A program made the translations under genes and the position numbers. The notes beneath the pieces were generated by a model, which saw nothing but the letters and a program-made list of their open reading frames with translations, made no database searches and was not told where the DNA came from. Source: an uncultured Gemmatimonadota bacterium (GTDB taxonomy: Bacteria; Gemmatimonadota; Gemmatimonadetes; Gemmatimonadales; GWC2-71-9). From it: 28,586 nucleotides of DNA. Positions 8,238 to 16,889 of the stretch are shown in pieces; position 1 is the stretch's first letter; each line of letters begins with the position of its first letter. The stretch spans positions 1-28,586 of the forward strand of contig CAMPKP010000027.1 in assembly GCA_946887295.1 (NCBI GenBank). Reading direction: 5' to 3'.

Positions 8238-10430
8238 CTACCTGGCTCCCTGCACCACGATATCGAACCTGAGCCTGGCCCGGTCGGGGGAGATCGCCCG
8301 GCTGAGATCGAACCGCAAGAGTCCCCCGAAGACCGACAGACCCATCCCGGCGCCCGCGAGGACCCTGCCTTCGAAGAGGCTCCCCGCGCCTCCCGCCTGG
8401 CCCGCGTCCACGAAGAGCACGGGGCGGAGCCGGCCGGGAATCGGGGTCACATCGAGCTGCGCCGCCCAGAACGCCTGCCCCCGCCGCACGCCGTAATCGT
8501 GGCCCCGCACGGTCCCTATGCCGCCCAGCCGGAACGCCGACTGGCGCAGCGTCGGCGCCGTGGCGAGGCCCCCCTTTACCCGCAGCGTCAGGCCCCGGCG
8601 CTTGCCGACCCCGCGACGCACCTCACCGTAGAGGCGGCCGGTGGCGGTCCCCTCCCCGCCGAGAACGTCGGCCGTGGCCTGCCAGCGAAAGGCGCCGGCG
8701 CCGGTGAGGCGAGCGTGCACGCCGGCGAACCGCCCCTCGTCCACGGGCGGATTGCCCGGAAAGACGCCCGAGCCACCGAGAAAGTCGTTGACGTCGGACG
8801 AGGCCTCGGCCGCGACGCTGTTCTGTCGCTCGTATCGCACCCCGACCGAGAGGTCGAGTCCGGTGGCGAGCGAGGTCTCGTAGCCGGCGGACACGCCGTG
8901 CATCTGCGCGTAGTCGCCGTCGTCGTGCGCCACGAAGAGGGCGTCCAGCGTGTTGCCGAGGCCCGGCGACGCGGCGAACGGGTCCACGTTGGCGATGTCG
9001 CGGTATCCGCTCACCCGGAATCGGCCCCCGGGCGCGTCACGGATCAGCGAGAGCCGGCCGGTGACCCGGTCGTCGCTGAACCCGTAGCGAATGGTGCCGT
9101 AGAAATCCGTGAACGAGACCAGCGGCGCCCTCACCCGGTAGCCGAGCCCGAGGGAAAGGCCCTGCACCCGGTCGTAGCGAAAGGCGTCGGTGAGCCGCTC
9201 GTAGGCCACGCCGTGCGCATGCTGACCCGTCAGCGAGTCGGGCAGCGCTTCCGCCAAACGCGCCAGCTCCGACTCGGCCTCCCTCGCGCGTCTGGCCTCC
9301 GAGGGATCGGCGTCGAGCGAGAGCGAGTCCTGCCAGCCGTGAAATCGGCCCAGCGAGTCGTTGGACGGCCGGTGCAGCTCGTAGCGGCCGCCGGCCCATC
9401 GGTCGGCGTAGCTCCACGACCGCAGGCTGTCGGCGCCCTCCCGCGGGCCCCCCCGGCGCGCGGCCCGGACGGAGTCGCGCCGCGCCTCGCGCATCAGCCG
9501 GAGCGAGTCGGGATCGGCGGTGGGGGGAAGCGGGAGCTGGAACCGGATCGGCCGGCCCGTGTTGATCTCCAGGTCGTCGAACGTCGTGACGGCCCGGAAC
9601 GGGATCACGACGTCGCTCACGATAGGGATGCGCACCCGGCCCGCGATCACCTGGCGATAGGGCATCCAGTAGCGGGCGTCCTGGAGCGCATACTCGAGGT
9701 CCGCGTCCACACTGACGACCTGGTTGGCGAAGGAGTTGATCCGGCGGACCGAGGACGAGTCCGACCGGGTGGTGCCGTCCGGCTTCACCCAGAGGCCCGT
9801 CCCGACATAGCGGAAGGTGAGGCGGACGACCTCCGCCGTAGCCGAGTCGATCCACATCCGACCGGCGATGAGGGCCGGGCCGGTGCGGCGAGGCGTCACG
9901 TCCACTCTCAGGAGCCGAACCCTGCCGCGTTTCCCCGCGGTGACGGAGAGCCCGCTCGTCAGCGCGTAGTGATACCACTCCGGCCCGCCCGGGGCGAGCG
10001 GGTGCAGCGCACCGCTCGCGGGGAACTCGTCGCTGAAGATCCGGACCGAGTCGTCCACCGAGCGCGGCACGAACCAGGGCCGGTCCCACACGCTCGAGAG
10101 CTCCAGAGTCTCCGAGCGCGACCGCGCACGCCGCCCGATCACGTCCACCCTCAGGTCGTTGGGACGCTGCCACTGCACCTCCGCGACCTGCTCCTCCACG
10201 GCGGAAGCCGGCACCCGGGCCCAGAGGCGGCGCCCGAAGCCGACGGTCAGACGGTAGTGGATCCGGGCGCGATAGTCCGACACGGCGGAGTCGCTCGCGC
10301 GCCGCCGGACCATGGCGCGCTCCACCAGCCGCTGGGTGGCCGGAGAGCTGTAGGGGGAGGAGATCGAGTCGGTAGTCGGGGTCTGGGCGAGGCTGGCGAG
10401 CAGGAAAAGGACTACGGGATTTGCGCCCAT
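8238..10430 (-). CDS. Omp85-superfamily-like outer-membrane barrel protein
   Basis: 730 residues with an N-terminal signal (MGANPVVLFLLASLAQ). The C-terminal half looks like an outer-membrane barrel of alternating short strands and contains GGIGTVRGHDYGVRRG near residue 635, resembling the conserved (V/I)RG(F/Y) loop-6 motif of BamA/TamA-type barrels. LRPVLFVDAGQ and a final strand FDIVVQGAR follow. The N-terminal ~300 residues do not look like POTRA repeats; a segment reading MWIDSATAEVVRLTFRYVG resembles the lipoprotein-sorting-like fold seen in DUF5686-type proteins. Between the two is a charged linker rich in Arg, Asp and Ser (~310-400). The role is unknown; Omp85 relatives insert or transport proteins or lipids. 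The start overlaps the regulator gene by 19 nt. Confidence 0.7.
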   Translation of the reverse strand: MGANPVVLFLLASLAQTPTTDSISSPYSSPATQRLVERAMVRRRASDSAVSDYRARIHYRLTVGFGRRLWARVPASAVEEQVAEVQWQRPNDLRVDVIGRRARSRSETLELSSVWDRPWFVPRSVDDSVRIFSDEFPASGALHPLAPGGPEWYHYALTSGLSVTAGKRGRVRLLRVDVTPRRTGPALIAGRMWIDSATAEVVRLTFRYVGTGLWVKPDGTTRSDSSSVRRINSFANQVVSVDADLEYALQDARYWMPYRQVIAGRVRIPIVSDVVIPFRAVTTFDDLEINTGRPIRFQLPLPPTADPDSLRLMREARRDSVRAARRGGPREGADSLRSWSYADRWAGGRYELHRPSNDSLGRFHGWQDSLSLDADPSEARRAREAESELARLAEALPDSLTGQHAHGVAYERLTDAFRYDRVQGLSLGLGYRVRAPLVSFTDFYGTIRYGFSDDRVTGRLSLIRDAPGGRFRVSGYRDIANVDPFAASPGLGNTLDALFVAHDDGDYAQMHGVSAGYETSLATGLDLSVGVRYERQNSVAAEASSDVNDFLGGSGVFPGNPPVDEGRFAGVHARLTGAGAFRWQATADVLGGEGTATGRLYGEVRRGVGKRRGLTLRVKGGLATAPTLRQSAFRLGGIGTVRGHDYGVRRGQAFWAAQLDVTPIPGRLRPVLFVDAGQAGGAGSLFEGRVLAGAGMGLSVFGGLLRFDLSRAISPDRARLRFDIVVQGAR

Positions 10431-10867
10431 TTGCTCCGGCCGTCTCGGTGTAGCCCGTACGCCTTGAGACGACGCCAGAGTGTGGTGCGGCTGATGCCCA
10501 GGTGCCTGGCCGTCTCGGCGAGCTTCCAGTTGTGCGCGTCGAGTGTCTTGACGATAGCCTCTTTTTCCCGGGCAGCCAACGTGGTGGGCCCTTCGACCCC
10601 GGGGATGAACATCGCCTCGCCGAGCTCCAGCGCTCCGACCCGGAGGGGCCGCAGTCGGCCGCCCATCGCGGCCAGGCGGGGCTGCAGATCGGGGCCGGCG
10701 TCGGCGAGATCCATTCCCGCCAGGGCCTCACGTGCCTGGAGATTGGCGTACAGCAACTTGCCTTCGGCATCGAAGACGACGACACCCTCGCTGAACCCAT
10801 CGAGCAGGGCCTTGGCGAGAGGGGAGAACACGGACGGAAGAGAGCCGATGGAGAGCGTTTCGGGCAT
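10412..10867 (-). CDS. PAS-Fis minimal regulator (PAS fold plus Fis-type HTH)
   Basis: 151 residues from the ATG at 10867; the longer open frame upstream has no family support. Residues ~18-50 (LLDGFSEGVVVFDAEGKLLYANLQA) look like the start of a PAS domain, though the domain is short. Residues ~100-140 (EKEAIVKTLDAHNWKLAETA, then RHLGISRTTLWRRLKAYGL) are a textbook Fis/NtrC-type HTH_8. The sigma-54 AAA+ ATPase and receiver domains that usually accompany this HTH are missing, so it should bind DNA without activating sigma-54 polymerase. It heads a run of overlapping genes (barrel, lipoprotein, ispH, cyclase, epimerase) and may regulate them. The upstream 130 bp holds two inverted repeats that could be its operator. 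Confidence 0.8.
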   Translation of the reverse strand: MPETLSIGSLPSVFSPLAKALLDGFSEGVVVFDAEGKLLYANLQAREALAGMDLADAGPDLQPRLAAMGGRLRPLRVGALELGEAMFIPGVEGPTTLAAREKEAIVKTLDAHNWKLAETARHLGISRTTLWRRLKAYGLHRDGRSKWAQIP

Positions 10868-10895
10868 TGGCCTACGTACGAAGGTAACACGTGGT

Positions 10896-10933
10896 GGTTT
10901 CAAACCGCGACGTGCCCCAGGAGGGAGGGCACG
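10896..10933. promoter_or_regulatory. Two inverted repeats upstream of the PAS-Fis regulator gene
   Basis: In the 133 bp between the helicase stop and the regulator start are GGTTTCAAACC (10896-10906, perfect palindrome around a central C) and CGTGCCC...GGGCACG (10911-10917 and 10927-10933, perfect 7-bp arms, 9-bp gap). Fis-type HTH proteins bind dyad sites, so autoregulation is plausible. The hairpin has no T-run on either strand, so it is not a simple terminator. Their function is inference. Confidence 0.35.
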
Positions 10934-11000
10934 CGGCGTTCCCCTGCTACATTTTAGACGCCGGCCGACCCTCAGGGTGCACAATGGAGCGTAGGAGCGG

Positions 11001-13592
11001 TCACCGTCTCCGGCCCGGCCGGCGACCCTGCCGGGGCCGGCGGCTCCCCCTCCGGCCGGCCGAGCCATCCTCCTCGCCCCGTGCCGGCTTGGGAGCCCGC
11101 CGGAGCAGCGCCTGCAGATCGGATACGCTGTCCGCGAGGAGCGGCGGATGGCGGCCGCGCTGCACCGCGAAGCGGAGCGGCCGGTCGAGCGGCTCGATCT
11201 CGTCGGCCCTGATTCTCCTCGCCTGCCCTTCGCGCAACCGGACCCGGGCCACGCCCTCCCCGTTCTGCACCTCGTACTCGACCGGCGCGGCGTCCCCTTT
11301 GACCCGGATCATTCCCGGCAGTGCCTCCAGCCGCTGCCGCGTGGGCTCGTCCACCAGGCCTGCCGGATCCAGCACCAGGCGGGTGCGCTGGAAGTCGTCC
11401 CAGCTGCGCACCGTCGACAGCTGCTCCCGCAGCCTCGCGCGGATGGCGTCGGGAGAGATGGCGGGGATGGCTCCACCGGACCTGCGCCACAGCTCGTCGA
11501 GCGCCGCGACCGCACGGCGGATCCTTGCCCCATCCGGGTGGGCGACCTCACCCGCCATGAGGGCAGCGGCCAGCAGGTCCCTCGCCTGATCCAGCAGCGG
11601 ATCCGGGATCGGCCCGTCGAGGGTCTCGACCTCCGTGTCCAGGTCGAATCCGAAGTAGCTCCGGCGCCGCTGCACCGCGAGTCGCTGGTGCTTGTGTGGC
11701 CCGATCAGCACGATCCTGGCCGGGCCGGGCACGGCATAGCGGTTCACCAGGTCGTACGAGATCGTGGTCCCCTCGATCGATGCCCTCGCCCTCCCGAACC
11801 GGTCGGCGAAGAATCGGAGCGTGCCGGCGACGGCGCCCCAGCTGCCCGCCACCGACGTCTTGGACACCCGGGCCTCCTGCCCGTCGGCGGTGTGCTCGTC
11901 GATGACGAGGTCGAACGGCATCACCCGGGCGACCAGATCGGCCCAGCGGTTGCGGATCTCCTTGGAGGCGTAGGGCAGCTGCTTCGGGAGGGGCAGCTCG
12001 AGTGACCGGTAGACCGATGCGAAGCCCAGGGCGGTGTCCTCGATGGCCTTGATCAGGACGCCCCGGCGCTCGGCCCACTCCTCCAGGCCGTCTTCGAAGA
12101 GATGCCGCGGCAGGCCGTATACCTCGCCGATGTACCCGTGCTGGTTCACCGCCTCGGCGAAGATGTTGCAGGCGGTCAGGTGGTCGCTCCCGTTGGCGAC
12201 CAGGCCATGGAGGTCCCGCTCCTCCCGGGTCATGCGGTGGAGCGACTCGATGTTGGAGCAGACCGCGACGAAGGGGAGCAGGTCGCTCTGCGCGTGCACC
12301 AGCAGCTCCCCCCAGGGACGCTCGACGGGGAAGGCCTCTACCTGGCGCCCGTAGGCGGTGAGCCGCCCGTGCTCGATCAGCCCCCGGCTCGTGAGCATCT
12401 CCACCGCGCGGCCGTAGGCTCGGCGGTCGAGAGCGACCGGCAGATCGAGATCCCTGGCATCCACCCCGAGCGCGGCGCAGGTGATCGCCACCCGCTCGGC
12501 ATCCCCGGCGAGCTGGAACTCCGGCGGTGTGGGCTGAAGCTTCTCGAACTCGAGCTGCCGGTCGCTCAGGATGAACACCTCCCCGCCCGGCACCCGGCCG
12601 TGCACCCGGCCGGCCATCTGGAGGATCTCGTTGGCCCCGAGATAGAGCCGGTGGAGGACGTTTCTGCCGCCCTCGACCACGTTGCCGTAGCGCGCGTCGT
12701 AGATCACCACGGTATCGAGCCCCCTGACGTTGAGCGCCGACTGGCCGGCGGCGGTCATGGTCAGGAGGAAGGGTCGCTCCACCTCCGCCTCGAGGAACGG
12801 GCGGATCACGCGGATGGGCATGCCCCCGTGGTAGAACGCCGTCGTGAGCCGCTTCCACTTCTCCCCCAGCTCGACCGCCAGCCGCTCGACCTCGGCCCGG
12901 GTGGGCACGAAGACCGCGACCCCGCGGCGCTCCTTCATCACGTGGCGGATGAACTTCTCGTCGAGGAACTCCTCCGGCGTCTGCGGAAGCACCTTGACCT
13001 TGGCCTTCAGGTCGGGGTCGAAGGCGAAGGTCTCGAGCACGTCCGCGCTGTCGAGGTAGCGGGCGTAGAAGGTCGGGTCCACCGTCGCGCTGAGCCAGAT
13101 GTAGCGGCACCCGGCGCGCTTCCCGAGCGCGAGACAGAGCTCCAGCTCCGCCGAAGTCTGGTGGATCTCGTCCACGACGACGGTGTCGCGGCCGGTGATC
13201 AGGTCGTCCTGGAACCACCGGCGGGCGATGCCCGTGGTGACGATGACGATGTTCCAGCTCGGCGTCTCCGGCGTGGCCTCCCGCTCGCGATTGACGACCC
13301 CGTAACGCAGCGGCTCCCCCAGCAGCGATTCGGCGATGGAGCGGATGCCGAGCGTCTTGCCGGTGCCGGTGCCCGCCACGATGCCGAAGCCCTGCCCCGA
13401 CTCCGCCAGCGTCCGGATCTCGCCGCCGTGCTCCCGCTCGAGCAGGGTCTCCAGCCTGAGGCCGAGCGCCAGCTCGATCGTCTCGCACGCCGCCCGGGTG
13501 GGTGCGATGACGATGATGCGGCCCTTCGGATGAGGAGCGTGTCGGTAGGCGTCTGGATCCGGGGGGAGATGATGGTCGCGGGAGGGTTGCAT
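11001..13592 (-). CDS. DEAH/HrpB-like ATP-dependent helicase
   Basis: 863 residues. Superfamily 2 motifs are in order: Walker A GTGTGKT (74-80), motif II DEIH (141-144), motif III SAT (168-170), a FVPTRAEVERLA strand at the start of the second RecA domain, and motif VI QMAGRVHGR (325-333). Winged-helix and helical-bundle regions follow (~370-560), then an OB-like segment (~590-660, with ISYDLVNRYAVPG) and a strongly basic, Arg/Gly-rich tail (~835-863) that may bind RNA. The order resembles HrpA/HrpB DEAH RNA helicases, but motif II is DEIH rather than DEAH and the usual QRxGRxGR is changed. The substrate is unknown. The start is 40 bp after the stop of the large barrel/protease gene. Confidence 0.85.
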   Translation of the reverse strand: MQPSRDHHLPPDPDAYRHAPHPKGRIIVIAPTRAACETIELALGLRLETLLEREHGGEIRTLAESGQGFGIVAGTGTGKTLGIRSIAESLLGEPLRYGVVNREREATPETPSWNIVIVTTGIARRWFQDDLITGRDTVVVDEIHQTSAELELCLALGKRAGCRYIWLSATVDPTFYARYLDSADVLETFAFDPDLKAKVKVLPQTPEEFLDEKFIRHVMKERRGVAVFVPTRAEVERLAVELGEKWKRLTTAFYHGGMPIRVIRPFLEAEVERPFLLTMTAAGQSALNVRGLDTVVIYDARYGNVVEGGRNVLHRLYLGANEILQMAGRVHGRVPGGEVFILSDRQLEFEKLQPTPPEFQLAGDAERVAITCAALGVDARDLDLPVALDRRAYGRAVEMLTSRGLIEHGRLTAYGRQVEAFPVERPWGELLVHAQSDLLPFVAVCSNIESLHRMTREERDLHGLVANGSDHLTACNIFAEAVNQHGYIGEVYGLPRHLFEDGLEEWAERRGVLIKAIEDTALGFASVYRSLELPLPKQLPYASKEIRNRWADLVARVMPFDLVIDEHTADGQEARVSKTSVAGSWGAVAGTLRFFADRFGRARASIEGTTISYDLVNRYAVPGPARIVLIGPHKHQRLAVQRRRSYFGFDLDTEVETLDGPIPDPLLDQARDLLAAALMAGEVAHPDGARIRRAVAALDELWRRSGGAIPAISPDAIRARLREQLSTVRSWDDFQRTRLVLDPAGLVDEPTRQRLEALPGMIRVKGDAAPVEYEVQNGEGVARVRLREGQARRIRADEIEPLDRPLRFAVQRGRHPPLLADSVSDLQALLRRAPKPARGEEDGSAGRRGSRRPRQGRRPGRRR

Positions 13593-13632
13593 GGCCGAAA
13601 GGTAGTCGCCTCGGTCGACCGCTCGGCCGCCC

Positions 13633-16600
13633 TCAGAACCCCGGCTGCAGGTTGAGCTCCCAGACCCAATTCTTCTCCGGCCGGTCGAACGGGTGCACCA
13701 GGTTCACCTCGGCCACCGCGAAGCCGAACAGGTTGAACCGGAAGCCGGCCCCGGCGCTGTAGACCGGCTTGCGGTCGCCGCCGGCGAAGCTGGGATCGAT
13801 GTTGCTCTCCCAGGCGACGCCTCCGTCGCCGAATATCGTGAAGTCGAGCGGCAGCGCGCCGTAGTAGCCCGACCCGATCCCGAGCACGCCAAAGAGCGGA
13901 AAGCGAAGCTCGACGTTGCCGATCAGCACCCGGCTCCCGAGCAGCTGGTCGAACACGGGGCAGGAGTCCGGCGCGCTCGCGGGAGGATCACATTCCGAGG
14001 CGCTGAAGGAACCGTAGCGGTAGCCGCGGACCGAGTAGCCGAGGAAGAGCGGCTGAAGGCGCTGGTCCTCACCTCCGGCGCCGTAGCGGCCGTAATGGAC
14101 CAGCCGCGCCGCGAGGGTGAAGCGTCGGACCGGCATGAAGTACCGTCGAAAGTCTCCCAGGACGCCCACGTAGTCGAGGGATCCGACCGTGGGGCTCACC
14201 TCGAACCGGTAGCGCTGGCCGAGGATGGGGCCGGTGGCCCCGAAGAACGAGTTGTCGAAGACCAGCGCGGCACTGCCGATACCGAGCGCCAGCGATTTGC
14301 CGGCCTCGAGGTCCTGGGTGTCGTCGATCACCTGGCGGCCGGTGACGAGGGAGAATCCCGTGGTCTTGAGCTCGCGGTCGAACGAGATGTGGGCCGCCCC
14401 GGCGGACAGCTCCACCCGCTGCACCTGGCTGAACGGGTAGGCCACGATCCCCTGGAGGGTGCGGTTGGTCTGCCGCTCCAGGAGCTGCTGCTCGATGACC
14501 GAGGGCTCGCCGTCCACTACCGCCGTCCCGGCCGCGTAGGCTCCCGCCACGTAGGGCACCTGCTGCGCCGTCACTCCCCAGTTGAGCCGGTGCTCCAGGT
14601 TCTGGTAACCGACCAGCGCGAAGATGTCCTTGAATCCGCCGTTGACCTGGAGCCCCGTGACGAGATTCCGGTTGCCCAGCAGGTCGGTGAAGTACAGCGA
14701 CGCACCGCCACCGATGTACGTGCCGAACTGGTCGGACCCGGCGATCAACGACGGCTGGCCGATGTAGGTCAGCCCCAGCTTGGGGTCGTAGTCCCGCCTG
14801 GTGAACTCCTCGGCCGAGGGGAGCCCCGTCACGGGGTCGCTCAGCATCCGCGCCAGAACCGACCGGGATCGATCCGGCGGCGGCAGCGCGCCCGGATGCC
14901 CCGGTGCGGACGTCCGCACCGGCCTCCCTGCGAGCGTCTCGGCGGCATCGATCGAATAGATCTCGTACCCGTCCTTGCGGAAGACGCTGAACACCAGCCG
15001 ACCCGAGCCCTGCGCCACCGACAGGGCGGGACTGGTCTCGGTGATCCCGCTGACGCCGGTGAACAGATCGGTCACCTGGGTGAGGGCGCCGTCGGACAGC
15101 CGCACCCCGAAGACGTTGGTCACGCCCAGCGGATCGGAGAGAAAGTAGAGACTGCGGCCCTCCGGTCCCCACTGCGGATTCAGGTGCTTGGCTCCCACGA
15201 ATCCCGGCACCTCCCTCACGCGGCCGGAGGCGACGTCGAGCACGGCGATCCGGTAGGGCGCCGTCCGAAGCCGCGCGAGATCGGTTCCGAACCGGTCGGT
15301 GGCGAACGCGAGCGAGAGCCCGTCCGGCGACCAGGCCGGCTGCAGATCGGCAAAGGCATCATTGGTGAGCTGGCGGAGCGAGTCGCGCTCCAGGTCGTAG
15401 ACGTAGAGGTCGCTGAGGCCACTCTTCACGGCCGAGAACGCCAGGTATCTCCCGCCCGGGGACCAGCTCGGGTTGAGGATCTCCCCGAGCCCCGGCAAAC
15501 GAATCTCCCGCGCGCGCCGCCCCTGCTCCACGTCGTAGAGCTGCAGAACGGGGTCGCCGCCGGAGATCCCGGCGAAGACGAACTGTCGTCCGTCGGCGCG
15601 CCAGCTTCCGGCGGACTGAATGAACTGGAGACTCTGGAGGTGCGTGTCCAGAGCGGTCTCGGTCACCCGGCGCTGGATCTTCCCGGTGGCCGCGTCGGCG
15701 AGGAAGAGATCGATGGAGAACAGGTCCCGGTCGGAGAAGAACATCAGCCGCTGGCCATCGGGGCTGATGGACGGTGCGAGGTTGTAGCCGCCCAGGGCGC
15801 CCTCCCTCACCCCGATCAGCCGGACCCCGGCGCTCTCGGCCGGGTGGGTGGAAGCCTGCAGCGGCCGGTACGCGGCGTAGGTGGCCTCGTGCCACCGGGC
15901 CACGAGCGAGTCGGGCCTCATCGCGAGCACCGACTGGATCCCGAGCGAGATGTCGCGACTCCTCCCCGCGGCCCGGAGCAGGTCGCCCATGATCTCGTCA
16001 CCCCAGACCCCGGCGACGTACGCCAGCAAGGCCTGGCCGTAGCGGTAGGGGAAGAACCGCGGATCCGTGAGATCGGTGTACGAGGGCAGCGTGTCCTCCA
16101 TCGCCCCCCGCATCCACATCGCCGTCAGCGGCGCAGCCGATCCGAGCGACAGGTACTCCGCCATCCCTTCCACGAACCAGAGCGGAAGCGCGGTGGCCCC
16201 CGGGAGCGCTCCGTAGGTGTTGGGCCCGCCCCTCCCCGTGATGTCGTACTGGAAGGCGTGAACCAGCTCGTGGCCGATGACATGGTCCAGATCGCCGAGC
16301 GTCCCTCCGACCGGCAGGACGATCCGGCGGCGGAGCGCCTCGGTGACGCCTCCGGTGCCCTCGCCGATGCCGCTCACCACGTTGGTCTGCTGAAACTCGG
16401 CCGAGGTGGCGTAGAGAATCAGCGGCTGACGACCCGCCAGCTCATGGCGCAGCACGGTGCTGAGCCTGGTGTACCACCGCTCCGCCATGCGTCCGGCCGC
16501 CTCGGCGGCGGCCTGCTCTCGAGGGTAGTAATGGACGTCGAAGTGCTCGGTCTGGAGTACCTGGAAGTCGAACTGATGGTACTGGACCTTGTTGCGCCCG

Positions 16601-16692
16601 AAGTACTGGGCCTGCAGGTCCGCGGGCACCGGAAGCCCCGCGATGAGCGCCAGGCACAGGATCACACGGGTGGTGCCGGATAAGCCGGTCAT
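13633..16692 (-). CDS. Secreted metalloprotease-propeller-barrel fusion protein
   Basis: 1019 residues from the ATG at 16692, chosen for the AAAGG 8 bases upstream and the clean signal peptide (TTRVILCLALIAGLPVPADLQAQ); ATG codons at 16707 and 16761 are alternatives. Domains in order: a gluzincin-like peptidase region with HELVHAFQYD (zinc motif, ~141-145) and WFVEGMAEYL carrying the likely third ligand Glu; a TolB/PD40-type propeller (~290-560) with repeats such as SPDGQRLMFFSDRD, SWSPGGRYLAFS and AWSPDGLSLAFATDRFG; then a ~400-residue C-terminal beta-barrel (from KLGLTYIGQPSL to VWELNLQPGF) of Omp85/surface-antigen type. It is probably anchored in the outer membrane. The substrate and exposed side are unknown. 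Confidence 0.8.
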   Translation of the reverse strand: MTGLSGTTRVILCLALIAGLPVPADLQAQYFGRNKVQYHQFDFQVLQTEHFDVHYYPREQAAAEAAGRMAERWYTRLSTVLRHELAGRQPLILYATSAEFQQTNVVSGIGEGTGGVTEALRRRIVLPVGGTLGDLDHVIGHELVHAFQYDITGRGGPNTYGALPGATALPLWFVEGMAEYLSLGSAAPLTAMWMRGAMEDTLPSYTDLTDPRFFPYRYGQALLAYVAGVWGDEIMGDLLRAAGRSRDISLGIQSVLAMRPDSLVARWHEATYAAYRPLQASTHPAESAGVRLIGVREGALGGYNLAPSISPDGQRLMFFSDRDLFSIDLFLADAATGKIQRRVTETALDTHLQSLQFIQSAGSWRADGRQFVFAGISGGDPVLQLYDVEQGRRAREIRLPGLGEILNPSWSPGGRYLAFSAVKSGLSDLYVYDLERDSLRQLTNDAFADLQPAWSPDGLSLAFATDRFGTDLARLRTAPYRIAVLDVASGRVREVPGFVGAKHLNPQWGPEGRSLYFLSDPLGVTNVFGVRLSDGALTQVTDLFTGVSGITETSPALSVAQGSGRLVFSVFRKDGYEIYSIDAAETLAGRPVRTSAPGHPGALPPPDRSRSVLARMLSDPVTGLPSAEEFTRRDYDPKLGLTYIGQPSLIAGSDQFGTYIGGGASLYFTDLLGNRNLVTGLQVNGGFKDIFALVGYQNLEHRLNWGVTAQQVPYVAGAYAAGTAVVDGEPSVIEQQLLERQTNRTLQGIVAYPFSQVQRVELSAGAAHISFDRELKTTGFSLVTGRQVIDDTQDLEAGKSLALGIGSAALVFDNSFFGATGPILGQRYRFEVSPTVGSLDYVGVLGDFRRYFMPVRRFTLAARLVHYGRYGAGGEDQRLQPLFLGYSVRGYRYGSFSASECDPPASAPDSCPVFDQLLGSRVLIGNVELRFPLFGVLGIGSGYYGALPLDFTIFGDGGVAWESNIDPSFAGGDRKPVYSAGAGFRFNLFGFAVAEVNLVHPFDRPEKNWVWELNLQPGF

Positions 16693-16800
16693 GCGGCAGC
16701 CTTTCATTCGCCTCGACCCATCTTCCGCCAGAGCCCACAAACCCGCGGTGAGCCAGTTCACACATCGCCCCCGCCTCGCCCGGGGGCCGCAACCAGTTAC

Positions 16801-16836
16801 AAATGAAAATCCCGGCAGGTGCCGGGATTTTCATTT
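16801..16836. terminator. Perfect 17-bp-stem hairpin, probable bidirectional terminator
   Basis: The arms 16801-16817 (AAATGAAAATCCCGGCA) and 16820-16836 are perfect reverse complements separated by GG. The GC-rich core is flanked by A-tracts on one side and T-tracts on the other, so it reads as a terminator in both directions. Outer arms CCAGTT (16793-16798) and AACTGG (16841-16846) extend the dyad. It lies after the stop of the small secreted-protein gene at 16890 and upstream of the protease-barrel gene, so on the minus strand it would separate these two transcripts. The rest of 16693-16889 holds nothing else that I can recognise. Confidence 0.75.
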
Positions 16837-16889
16837 CTGGAACTGGCCTGGATCCGGGAGGATCAGGCGCCGGAAGGCGCGCGGACAGG

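Noticed and set aside
10911..10933. Hairpin as a terminator for the helicase gene
   Set aside because: No T-run follows on the minus strand, so it is listed as a possible operator instead.
8166..10994. Very long open frame on the plus strand opposite the barrel protein and regulator genes
   Set aside because: Composition is Arg/Pro/Gly/His-rich with no family signal; it is the antisense shadow of GC-rich coding DNA whose minus-strand reading has a signal peptide, barrel strands and an HTH.
13693..16683. Nearly 1000-codon plus-strand open frame opposite the metalloprotease-barrel gene
   Set aside because: No recognisable motifs and biased composition; the minus strand encodes HELVH, propeller repeats and a barrel.
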